Shown here: one piece after another, positions 40,152 to 46,757 of the stretch | How the letters are laid out: every line of letters begins with the position of its first letter | Numbering within the stretch: the stretch's first letter is position 1 | Assembly (NCBI RefSeq): GCF_019200975.1 | Contig: NZ_JAHTMR010000027.1 | Coordinates: 120-46,876, forward strand | Source of the DNA: Pseudomonas sp. PD9R | Lineage (GTDB): Bacteria; Pseudomonadota; Gammaproteobacteria; Pseudomonadales; Pseudomonadaceae | Direction of reading: 5' to 3' | DNA: 46,757 nucleotides | Translations under genes and position numbers: made by a program | The notes under the pieces: model-generated | Told to the model about the DNA's origin: nothing | Databases searched by the model: none | What the model saw: the letters and a program-made list of their open reading frames with translations, nothing else

Positions 40152-42644
40152 TCAAAGGGCTCGGCACTGGGCGGCGGCGGTCTCGTAATACACCTGGGTG
40201 TCGGCCTTGGCCGGCAGTTCGAAACGCAGTTGGCAGCGATCCAGCCCCGGTGCGGTTATCCACAGGGCGCGGGCATCGAGAACGTTGGGTAGAAACACCA
40301 GTCCGCCTTCCTGGGCCAGGGTCACGAATTCGCCATCCTCGGTATTCACGGTCGCGCCACGGGGCAGCGGTGCACCTTCGTCAGTGGTGACCTTGAGCAG
40401 GGCGCGGCGGGTCTTCGTCACCGCGAAATCGATTTTGTCGACGGCACCGCGCCCGGCAGAAATCACCGCCAAACCGTTGTTGATGTCGGCGTTGCGCGGC
40501 AGTGAGCGGGTGTCGACTTGCACCGGGCTGTTGCCATAGGCGGCCAATTGCGGGATCACGGCCTGGCCTTGCCAGTCGGTCCAGACCGGGCCGCTCGGCG
40601 TCGTGACTTTTACGGCGTCGACGTCGCCGACGGACAACAGCGCAAAGGTGTCGCGCACCGCATACGGTGAGAGCGTCAAGCCGTCGCCATGCAGCACAAC
40701 GCCGCCGCGAGCGCCCACCTGATAGCTGGAGCGTTCGGCATCGGAACGGGAGTAGTTCAGGTCCAGTTGGCTGTAGCGCGGCAGCAGCGAAACACCGGCC
40801 GTGGATTGCACCTGTTGGTTACGCGTGTCGTGTTCGACGCCGACGCGGTAACTGAATTGGTCGTTGATCTGTTCATTCAAGCCCGCACCGCTGCGGTATT
40901 CACCGGCGGAACTGCGTACCCAGGTTCGCCCGCGACGGTTCTCGCCGAGTGGAATGCTGACATTGAGGTAAACGCTGTCATCGCTGCGGCTGGTGCCGCT
41001 GACGTGCCATTCGGCGTTTGCCGAGACCGACACACCACCGATGCTGGTGCCCCAGGACGCCAGTGCGCGACTACTGCTTGACCCGTCGAACGCAGTTGAA
41101 CGGCTGAAGCCGCTGCTGAACGCGCCCATCCAGGGATGCGACCAGGCTAACGCTGCACTTTGCTGGTCGCGGTAACGGGATTTGCTGCTATCGGTTTTGT
41201 TGTCGAACACCGCGTCTTCGAGTTCGCGGTATCCGAAAGTCCGGTATGAAGTTCCCGCGTTGATCGACCACTGCTCGCCCAAACGTTGCGAGACGTTCAG
41301 ATCGGCTTGAAGTCCCTGGGAGGGTTTGCTGCCACTGGCATCTGCACCTTGAACGGTGGCCTGGATCTGCGTTTCAGCCCATGGCAGCACGCCAACGCTG
41401 GCACCTGCCGCGCGATAGTCGGTGGCGCCGGTGAGGCCTGCGCTGGCCAGGACTTGCGGAGCAAGTGCGCCACTCCAGCCACCACTGATCACCCACGGAT
41501 TGCCTTCCTGGGTATTACCGAATTTGCGCACCTGGCCGGCGGCCAGCGAATAGCCGGGGGCGGGCAGACCGACACCCAGCATGGCGGCAGGGATGGTAAA
41601 GCTTCGCTCGCCGCCATCGGTTTCCTTGATCGTGACTTCCACGTCCGAGCGGTTGTTGAGCCGACGCACATTGCTCAGCGAGAACGGCCCTGCCGGGACC
41701 ACCGTCGAATGGATCAGAGAACCGTTCTGCCGAATTTCGACCTGTGCCTGGCTGTGGGCAATCCCTTCGATGGGCGAGCTCTGGCCTTCGACCTGCAACG
41801 CTTGCTCAGTCATCAGTTGCACGCCAGTGATCTGGGCACCCGCCAGCACCGGGTTATAGAGATTGATCTGACCGGCCTGAAACACCGTTTCTTGGCTGGC
41901 AAAGGTGCGTTGGGCATACGCAGCAAGATGGTTAGTGCGAGACACGTCGTCCTGCCAGGTCTGCACCTGACGACTTCGCACGATCCAGTCACCGGCGTTG
42001 AAACCGACTTCGGTGTTGGCCGCCAGGTACCGGCTCGTTTGATCGCCGTTGTGGCTGAACAGGCTATTGAGGTCGTAGTTGAGCAAGCCCGCAATGCCAC
42101 CGGTTTGATAACCCGAGAAGTCGCGGACAGTGGGGCGTTTGGCCTCGGTGGAAACGACCAGCGACAGTCCGAGGTTTGCCGGGTCCGGTTCGATCAGCGT
42201 TTGCGGCCAGGCGCGGATGAAATCGTGGCAGCGTTTATCGTCCGGGAGGCCGACAGGCACAATCAGGTCTGCGGCATCGAGAAGCGTCTGGTCAAAGCAC
42301 ACGTCGCCTTGATCGTTGAACGTGACGTCGACTCGACCCTGACGTTGGCCATTGACCGTCAGCGTGACCGGATGTTTTCCAGCGGTGAAACGCGGTGCTG
42401 CCAACAACAACGTGGCCAACGCCGGATCGATACCGCGTTGTTGCAGGGTGTTTTGGTCAAACGACACCGGCCACGCGACATTGCTCAGTTCCTCGGCTTG
42501 GGCATCCAGCAACATCAACAGGTTGCCCAGCAGTAATGCCACGCAGTGTCCGGGCCGCGCCCGATAAGCGCGTGCGTTGGCGAGCCGAATAGCAGGCACG
42601 GCTTCGCCGTCACGGTAAAACAATACTGTGTTCATGGGGTTCAC
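40152..42644 (-). CDS. Fimbrial outer-membrane usher (PapC/FimD family)
   Basis: Usher barrel that receives chaperone-subunit complexes and builds and exports the fimbria, 830 residues. Typical elements: an N-terminal domain (VSFDQNTLQQRGIDPALATLL), RDFSGYQTGGIAGLLNYDLNSLFSHNG, a plug-region stretch VEIRQNGSLIHSTVVPAGPFSLSNV, VTIKETDGGERSFTIPAAMLGVGLPAPGYSLAAGQVR, a beta-barrel, and C-terminal domains with a Cys pair (DRCQLRF, AAQCRAL). The N-terminal 50 residues before AEELSNVAWP include a hydrophobic run (HCVALLLGNLLMLLDAQA) that would be the signal peptide after a long n-region, so a later start is possible. Confidence 0.92.
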   Translation of the reverse strand: MNPMNTVLFYRDGEAVPAIRLANARAYRARPGHCVALLLGNLLMLLDAQAEELSNVAWPVSFDQNTLQQRGIDPALATLLLAAPRFTAGKHPVTLTVNGQRQGRVDVTFNDQGDVCFDQTLLDAADLIVPVGLPDDKRCHDFIRAWPQTLIEPDPANLGLSLVVSTEAKRPTVRDFSGYQTGGIAGLLNYDLNSLFSHNGDQTSRYLAANTEVGFNAGDWIVRSRQVQTWQDDVSRTNHLAAYAQRTFASQETVFQAGQINLYNPVLAGAQITGVQLMTEQALQVEGQSSPIEGIAHSQAQVEIRQNGSLIHSTVVPAGPFSLSNVRRLNNRSDVEVTIKETDGGERSFTIPAAMLGVGLPAPGYSLAAGQVRKFGNTQEGNPWVISGGWSGALAPQVLASAGLTGATDYRAAGASVGVLPWAETQIQATVQGADASGSKPSQGLQADLNVSQRLGEQWSINAGTSYRTFGYRELEDAVFDNKTDSSKSRYRDQQSAALAWSHPWMGAFSSGFSRSTAFDGSSSSRALASWGTSIGGVSVSANAEWHVSGTSRSDDSVYLNVSIPLGENRRGRTWVRSSAGEYRSGAGLNEQINDQFSYRVGVEHDTRNQQVQSTAGVSLLPRYSQLDLNYSRSDAERSSYQVGARGGVVLHGDGLTLSPYAVRDTFALLSVGDVDAVKVTTPSGPVWTDWQGQAVIPQLAAYGNSPVQVDTRSLPRNADINNGLAVISAGRGAVDKIDFAVTKTRRALLKVTTDEGAPLPRGATVNTEDGEFVTLAQEGGLVFLPNVLDARALWITAPGLDRCQLRFELPAKADTQVYYETAAAQCRAL

Positions 42645-42773
42645 TTGGATTGTGCTTGCGTGCTGGCCGTTTCCGCTGTGGCTTCAGCTGCGCGTGTGGT
42701 GACGGTTAAACGGCCGTCGCCTGGATGCATCGGCGCTCACTGATCCTTGAAAGCGCTGCCGGCGGTGTGTATT

Positions 42774-43490
42774 TCAGGGGCTGATGGGTGCGTCGTATGC
42801 CGGCGCTGAAAAACCGTAGACGGTGGCCGGTTGAAAGCGCACTTGGGTGGCGGCCCCGGCTGGTGCCGGAACGCTGATGTGCTCACCGGGCAGCACGTAG
42901 GTTTTGGGCAGCATCGCTTGAGTCGCAGCCGGCATCAGCTGCACTTCCTGGGCCAGGCGTACCACGTAGGGCGTGTCGTTGCGCACAGTCAGTTGGTCGT
43001 CCTTCAACGACCATTGCAGGTCGGTCCATGGCGTGCGATTGAGCGCCAGGCCGGCCGGATGAAGTAGCAGCGGCAAATTCTGGCGCACTGTCACTCCCAC
43101 ACGGGCGTGCCCGGGTTGGAGAGGGGATTTGCCCTGGGGTATGCCCTCAAAGATCACCCGCTTCAAACGCTGAGTGAGCAAGGGCTTTTCCGATTGAAGA
43201 ATGAAACGCACCAGCTGGGTTTTCGACGCTTCAACCCGCGCCAGTGGTGGCGTCACGAACACCAGGGCCTCGCTGTCTTCGGGAATGTCTTCGATGGTGA
43301 CATGCAGCAGTGACAGGCCGGGATCGGTATTGGTGACGGAAACGGAGGTCTCGCCGTCGGCTTCGTTGACGATCACCACCGAGGTGTCCGGCACCATACC
43401 GTCGGCCTGAGCCTGTGAGGTCAGCATCAGGGCAAGCGCGCCAATGCCGGTGTGGATCAGTAAGCGGGCGGAGGTAAAAAACTTCGTCAT
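42774..43490 (-). CDS. Periplasmic fimbrial chaperone (PapD family)
   Basis: Donor-strand chaperone that binds subunits in the periplasm and hands them to the usher. I prefer the ATG at 43490 (238 residues) over the TTG five codons earlier. The signal peptide is KFFTSARLLIHTGIGALALMLTSQAQA. The Ig-like domain 1 has VNEADGETSVSVTNTD and the strand-G region VEASKTQLVRFILQSEKP before a cluster of basic residues (LTQRLKRVIFEGIP). Domain 2 has TDLQWSLKDDQLTVRNDTPYVVRLAQEVQLMP. It lies between the first subunit and the usher, the usual order. Confidence 0.9.
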   Translation of the reverse strand: MTKFFTSARLLIHTGIGALALMLTSQAQADGMVPDTSVVIVNEADGETSVSVTNTDPGLSLLHVTIEDIPEDSEALVFVTPPLARVEASKTQLVRFILQSEKPLLTQRLKRVIFEGIPQGKSPLQPGHARVGVTVRQNLPLLLHPAGLALNRTPWTDLQWSLKDDQLTVRNDTPYVVRLAQEVQLMPAATQAMLPKTYVLPGEHISVPAPAGAATQVRFQPATVYGFSAPAYDAPISP

Positions 43491-43534
43491 GAGGTGTCTC
43501 GTCAAAGGTTTCGAATAAGAGGGGCTGGTTCTGA

Positions 43535-44173
43535 CTATCGGTAATGGACTTCCAGGGTGGCATTGCCATCGATGGCCACATCATCAGTCAGGGTCAGGTT
43601 CTGGGCGGGAGCGATGCCGGTTCTTACCCGAAGATCGACGTTGAGGTCCTGGATCTCGATCGGTGCCCAGGCACCGGAGGATTGATCGCCGAACGCGGCC
43701 AGCCTGAGTGGCGGCAACGCGAGTCCGCTGGCGTTCTCCCACGTATGGCCATCGTCTAGAGACTGGAGCGATGTTGTCGCAGCGCCATCGGCAAACGGAT
43801 TACGCAAGGTGATGCTGAAACCGCCAATTTTTTCGACATCGTTGATCAATCCCAGACCGAAGTTGAGCCCCGGATTCGTTGCTGAAGTCGCCCGGTTATC
43901 CACAACCTTCAGGGCAAACGGAGTGGGTGCCTCGCAATTCACCGCCAGTTGCAGCGTGGCATCGGGTAGCAGCGTTATGGCGGTCTGATTGAGGTCTTTG
44001 GCCGAAACCTTGCCGTGGTCGACGACTCCATTACTGGACAGATTTGCTATGCAGGACGCTGGCGTAATAACACCCTTGACGTTCAGCGTGTCGGTTGCAA
44101 AAACGGACGATGCGGCCGCCAGAAACAGTGCTGAGCCGAAGAGAGTTAGCGCTTTGTTCACGGATGAGCTCAC
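43535..44173 (-). CDS. DUF1120-type fimbrial subunit (first gene of the operon)
   Basis: Secreted pilin-like protein of 212 residues. The signal peptide is about MSSSVNKALTLFGSALFLAAASSVFA, followed by TDTLNVKGVITPASCIANLSSNGVVDHGKVSAKDLNQTAITLL and the second cysteine in AVNCEAPTPFALKVVDNRA. It ends LTLTDDVAIDGNATLEVHYR. As the first gene before the chaperone it is probably the major fimbrial subunit. Its 5' half resembles the broken copy at 44400-44648, which shares PASC/PAACI-NL and VVDHGK-S-KDLN. The promoter must lie in 44174-44270, which I cannot resolve further. Confidence 0.86.
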   Translation of the reverse strand: MSSSVNKALTLFGSALFLAAASSVFATDTLNVKGVITPASCIANLSSNGVVDHGKVSAKDLNQTAITLLPDATLQLAVNCEAPTPFALKVVDNRATSATNPGLNFGLGLINDVEKIGGFSITLRNPFADGAATTSLQSLDDGHTWENASGLALPPLRLAAFGDQSSGAWAPIEIQDLNVDLRVRTGIAPAQNLTLTDDVAIDGNATLEVHYR

Positions 44174-44270
44174 TCTTGATGAAAGATTGGTATCAGGGGG
44201 CTGACAGTGGTTAGTGCCTGTGCGGCAGGTCTGCTTGAGTGGCGCAATTTAGCGAGCGGCATAGGTTGGC

Positions 44271-44326
44271 GGAATGCAACAAATACGAAAATGTACTGCT
44301 TGGTGTATGAAAGGGTGTTGCAGACA
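44271..44326. repeat. Imperfect 56-bp direct repeat, left copy
   Basis: Begins GGAATGCAACAAATACGAAAA and contains GTGTATGAAAGGG and TTGCAG-CAA. It matches 44649-44704 without gaps apart from about ten substitutions and flanks, with it, the broken fimbrial subunit copy. Confidence 0.85.
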
Positions 44327-44399
44327 AAGTCAGCGGGTTATCCATCGCCTGCAGGTCAAACAGAAAAAGGATGTCGAAGTCACCCGGGAGAAGGACTGC

Positions 44400-44648
44400 T
44401 CATTTAAGTGCGCGGGCAATGCTGGGGCTCAGCAGTTGCCCGCGTTCTGCGTCGGGTTCGCGATTGTCCATTGGCGACAACGCATAACGAGTTTCCGCAT
44501 CGCAGTTCACTGTCAAATGCAGGGTGTATTTGGGCAAAATCGTGACGCTGTTCGGGTTGAGGTCTTTCACGGAAATTTTTCCGTGATCAACAACACCCCC
44601 TCCGGCCAAGTTCGTTATGCAAGCCGCTGGTGTGATAACACCCGTGAC
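44400..44648 (-). pseudogene. Truncated DUF1120 fimbrial subunit fragment
   Basis: The minus-strand frame from VTGVITPAACITNLAGGGVVDHGKISVKDLNPNSVTILP to LHLTVNCDAETRYALSPMDNRE is clearly the N-terminal third of a DUF1120 subunit, closest by eye to the intact gene at 43535-44173. The signal peptide is missing: homology stops exactly where the right direct repeat begins (44649). After MDNRE the frame leaves the family and ends within 20 codons, so the C-terminal two thirds are gone. A dyad CGCGGGCAA/TTGCCCGCG (44411-44444) lies at this broken end. No product is expected. Confidence 0.8.
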
Positions 44649-44704
44649 GGAATGCAACAAATACGAAAACGGACACCTTGATGTATGAAAGGGATTTGCA
44701 GGCA
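44649..44704. repeat. Imperfect 56-bp direct repeat, right copy
   Basis: Second copy of the repeat at 44271-44326. It starts at the base where the subunit fragment loses homology, so it marks the recombination or insertion joint. Between here and 44911 (about 200 bp) I see no gene; the promoter of the response regulator should lie there. Confidence 0.85.
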
Positions 44705-44911
44705 ACGTATCGCCACCTTCCGTTTGTGCCGTTGCGTTGTGAGCTATTTAGCTACGACCTGTAGGAATAATCTGTTTGTTATGTGAGGGTAAAAGTTCGG
44801 CCCTGAATACGTTGATCGGACGTGAGGTGAGACCCTGACGGGGCGTTGTGAGGGAACACAGAACTGCGATAGTTTCCGCGCCTTTCAGTCACCTTGTAGG
44901 AGACGTCCGAC

Positions 44912-45544
44912 ATGCGCGTAATTATTGCTGACGACCATTCTGTGGTTCGCCTCGGATTGCGGATGCTCATCGATTCCAGCAAAACCTGTGTGATCGTGGG
45001 CGAGGCAGAGGGCCCGGACAGCCTGATGAGGCTTCTTGCAAATACGCCATGCGACCTGCTGGTTTCCGACTTTTCGATGCCGGGAGACCAGCAGGCCGAT
45101 GGCCTGAATATGTTAGGCACGCTTCGGCGTCACTACCCGGCGATGCCGGTCATCCTGGTGACGATGTTTGCCAACATTGCAACGCTGAGGGCGGCGTTGG
45201 CTCAAGGTGTGATGGCGATCATCGCCAAAAGCGATTCGGCGACGCAGTTGCCCCTGGCAATCAAAACGGTGGGCGCAGGGCGGCGCTTTATCAGCGAGTC
45301 ATTGCACACGGCGCTGGCGGGGGCGGGTGCCGGTGATCAATCGCATCAACCCTCATTGTCGGCCAAAGAACAAGAAGTAGTGAGAATGCTCGCCAGCGGT
45401 ATGACCGTCAGTGAAATCGCGAGCCATTTCAAACGCAGTGTTTCGACCATCAGCAAACAAAAAAACATGGCCATGATCAGGCTCGGCATCTCCACGGATG
45501 TAGACCTTTTTTCCTACGCCCGTGACAGCGGGATGGTGCACTAG
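44912..45544 (+). CDS. Orphan RcsB/FimZ-like response regulator
   Basis: NarL/FixJ-type response regulator of 210 residues. The receiver domain (1-125) has the acidic pair D7/D8 in IIADDHS, the phospho-acceptor D53 in LLVSDFSMPGDQQADG, T84-like VTMF and K in IIAKSDSATQLP. The LuxR-type HTH (about 150-205) reads LSAKEQEVVRMLASGMTVSEIASHFKRSVSTISKQKNMAMIRLGISTDVDLFSY, which follows the RcsB pattern closely (TIS-QK-AM-LG). GGAG is 11 bases upstream. No sensor kinase gene is adjacent. Standing divergent from the fimbrial operon, it is the likely fimbrial regulator, as FimZ and RcsB are elsewhere. Confidence 0.9.
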   Translation: MRVIIADDHSVVRLGLRMLIDSSKTCVIVGEAEGPDSLMRLLANTPCDLLVSDFSMPGDQQADGLNMLGTLRRHYPAMPVILVTMFANIATLRAALAQGVMAIIAKSDSATQLPLAIKTVGAGRRFISESLHTALAGAGAGDQSHQPSLSAKEQEVVRMLASGMTVSEIASHFKRSVSTISKQKNMAMIRLGISTDVDLFSYARDSGMVH

Positions 45545-45666
45545 ATTCTCACGGCTCCTACGCAGTCAGCGTATTCCCGTCGCGAATGCCAATAGTGTTC
45601 CGCGCATTTGTTGACTATCGTGCAGGCATTCTTACGAAGCCACTTTTCACATCAGGGAGCCTGCAC

Positions 45667-46137
45667 ATGAATGATGCCCACAGCGCATTGATCACCCGGT
45701 TTTACCAAGCCTTCCAACGGCTGGATGCCGAGGCCATGAGCGCCTGCTACACCGATGACGTGGTGTTCAGTGACCCGGCGTTCGGTGAGCTTCGCGGTCG
45801 TGATGCGGGCGACATGTGGCGAATGCTCACCACCCGGGCCAAGGATTTTTCCCTGACCTTCGATAATGTCCGCGCCGACGAGCGCACGGGCGGCGCGCAT
45901 TGGGTGGCGACCTACCTGTTCAGCCAAACCGGCAACATCGTGGTCAATGACATCCAGGCGCGTTTTGTCTTTCGCGATGGCAAGATTTGCGAGCATCACG
46001 ACAGCTTTGATTTGTGGAAGTGGTCCCGACAGGCGCTGGGCTTTAAAGGTCTGGTGCTGGGTTGGACGCCTCTGGTGAGAAACGCCGTCCGCGCTCAGGC
46101 GTTGAAGGGGCTGAAGGCATTCCAGGCCAGTCGCTGA
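45667..46137 (+). CDS. NTF2-like (SnoaL-type) protein
   Basis: Small cytosolic alpha+beta cone protein of 156 residues. I choose the ATG at 45667, with AGGGAG seven bases upstream, rather than a longer frame from 45586. The NTF2-like pattern is ITRFYQAFQRLDAEAMSACYTDDVVFSDPAFGELRGRDAGDMWRMLTTRA, then beta strands HWVATYLFSQTGNIVVNDIQARFVFRDGKICEHHDSFDLWKW. The C-terminal helix (LGWTPLVRNAVRAQALKGLKAF) is common in Pseudomonas members. Such proteins may be enzymes or ligand binders; no function can be given. Confidence 0.85.
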   Translation: MNDAHSALITRFYQAFQRLDAEAMSACYTDDVVFSDPAFGELRGRDAGDMWRMLTTRAKDFSLTFDNVRADERTGGAHWVATYLFSQTGNIVVNDIQARFVFRDGKICEHHDSFDLWKWSRQALGFKGLVLGWTPLVRNAVRAQALKGLKAFQASR

Positions 46138-46177
46138 TAAGATCGCTGCTTGTCTTCCTTCAAGTCTTGATTGCCAC

Positions 46178-46492
46178 GTGAACTCCCCGAGCGAAACGCC
46201 CGTCATCAAAACCTGGTTCGTTTACCTCGTTCGCGCGGCCAATGGTTCGCTCTACTGCGGGATCAGCGACGATCCGATACGCCGCTTTGCCAAGCATCAG
46301 AGCGGCAAGGGGGCGCGTTTCTTTCTTTCCAGTCCGGCCATGGCGCTGGTGTATACCGAAGCTTGCCGTGACAAAAGTGAAGCGTTGCGCCAGGAACGCT
46401 TGATCAAAAAACTCAAGAAAAGCGCCAAGGAATTTCTGGTGGCGAGCTACATCGAGATCAAAAGATCGCAGCCTTCGGCAGCTCCTACATGA
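46178..46492 (+). CDS. GIY-YIG domain protein (YhbQ/UPF0213 type) with REP-encoded C-terminus
   Basis: Single-domain GIY-YIG nuclease-like protein of 104 residues. The motif is KTWFVYLVRAANGSLYCGISDDPIRRFAKHQSGKGARF, with the GIY/YIG pair as VYL-YCG, the helix arginine in DPIRRF, and the acidic EALRQERLIKKLKKSAKEFL. The start is GTG at 46178 without a strong ribosome site. The family normally ends soon after the last helix; here the final 13 residues (EIKRSQPSAAPT and the residues around it) are translated from a REP, whose end supplies the TGA stop. Whether it has DNA nuclease activity is unknown. Confidence 0.88.
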   Translation: MNSPSETPVIKTWFVYLVRAANGSLYCGISDDPIRRFAKHQSGKGARFFLSSPAMALVYTEACRDKSEALRQERLIKKLKKSAKEFLVASYIEIKRSQPSAAPT

Positions 46493-46527
46493 GATCAAAA
46501 GATCGCAGCCTTCGGCAGCTCCTACAT
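46454..46527. repeat. Tandem REP pair, two exact 37-bp copies in the same orientation
   Basis: GAGATCAAAAGATCGCAGCC...TTCGGCAGCTCCTACAT occurs twice without any difference (46454-46490, 46491-46527). The first copy encodes the end of the GIY-YIG protein. Head-to-tail order is unlike the inverted pairs elsewhere in the window. A third GAG follows and then unrelated sequence, where the IS110-type element begins. Confidence 0.93.
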
Positions 46528-46757
46528 GAGTGTAGATACCGTCTTGACTCTCACCGGGCAAGTGCAAGTTTTGGGTCAAATGGTTGTCCCGATTTGAGCA
46601 CCCCGTAAACGAAATGCAGCAGCTTACGCATTGCAGCACAGATGATCTGCTTGGGGGCCTTGCCGTTGGCCTTCAGGCGATCTTTCATGGCAATGATCGC
46701 TTCGTTATGCCGCAGCGCTACCAGGCCTGGCATGTAGAGGCCAGCACGCAAGCGCGC
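46528..46757 (-). mobile_element. IS110-family insertion sequence, one end (continues outside window)
   Basis: The sequence changes abruptly after the tandem REP at about 46528. It then carries about 20 bp of unassigned DNA and the 3' end of an IS110-family transposase gene read from the right. IS110 elements lack classical inverted repeats, so the exact border cannot be fixed. Some Pseudomonas IS110/IS1111 elements target REP sequences, which fits the position. Confidence 0.75.
46551..46757 (-). CDS. IS110-family transposase, C-terminal fragment (5' part outside window)
   Basis: The minus-strand frame is open at the right edge and stops at 46551. The residues LRAGLYMPGLVALRHNEAII and KLLHFVYGVLKSGQPFD match the Transposase_20 end of IS110 family recombinases (pattern MP-LVA-RHN ... 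MRKLL). The catalytic DEDD domain would lie beyond the window. Whether the gene is complete cannot be seen. Confidence 0.88.
   Translation of the reverse strand, partial: ARLRAGLYMPGLVALRHNEAIIAMKDRLKANGKAPKQIICAAMRKLLHFVYGVLKSGQPFDPKLALAR

Noticed and set aside
44207..44681. Small plus-strand frames around the broken fimbrial subunit
   Set aside because: They lie opposite the fragment and the direct repeats, have no ribosome site and no family resemblance.

Overview
The window comes from a Pseudomonas chromosome, most likely of the P. fluorescens group. The evidence is a complete twelve-gene alginate operon in the order known from P. aeruginosa, a dauBAR D-arginine locus beside rhlB, an aapJQMP transporter, high-GC coding with SD-led starts, and many Pseudomonas-type REP/REPIN repeats (GTAGGAGCTGCCGAAGGCTGCGATC family). 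I saw no tRNA, rRNA or CRISPR array.

Layout. 1-1188: the 3' end of an RHS polymorphic-toxin gene with an AT-richer C-terminal domain that looks like a PI3/4-kinase- or HipA-type kinase fold, with no immunity gene directly behind it. 1335-18028 (minus strand): algD-alg8-alg44-algK-algE-algG-algX-algL-algI-algJ-algF-algA. These make GDP-mannuronate (AlgA, AlgD), polymerise it under c-di-GMP control (Alg8, Alg44), and epimerise, acetylate, trim and export the polymer (AlgG, AlgI/J/F/X, AlgL, AlgK/E). Four REPINs interrupt the operon; one lies in frame inside the AlgK signal peptide. About 800 bp of non-coding, lower-GC DNA with operator-like dyads precede algD.

18837-24120: yaaA, a divergent polysaccharide-deacetylase-like protein with altered metal ligands, a PIN-PhoH protein, and moaCDE of molybdopterin synthesis. 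24427-29874: a periplasmic amino-acid-binding protein, dauR, dauA, dauB (D-arginine to L-arginine conversion) and rhlB. A shared 16-bp site overlaps the predicted -10 of both the binding-protein gene and dauB and is the best candidate DauR operator. 29973-35259: a carboxylesterase and the general L-amino-acid ABC transporter aapJQMP, with two possible sigma-54 promoters upstream. 35483-37433: a FadR-type regulator overlapping a CynX-type MFS exporter gene.

37567-44173 (minus strand): a chaperone-usher fimbrial operon built from DUF1120-type subunits (subunit, chaperone, usher, two-domain tip protein, two near-duplicate subunits). It is followed on the outer side by a decayed subunit fragment between 56-bp direct repeats, and by an orphan RcsB/FimZ-like response regulator on the plus strand. 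The right end holds an NTF2-like protein, a GIY-YIG protein whose last residues are encoded by a REP, a 37-bp tandem REP pair, and the 3' end of an IS110-family transposase gene cut by the window edge.
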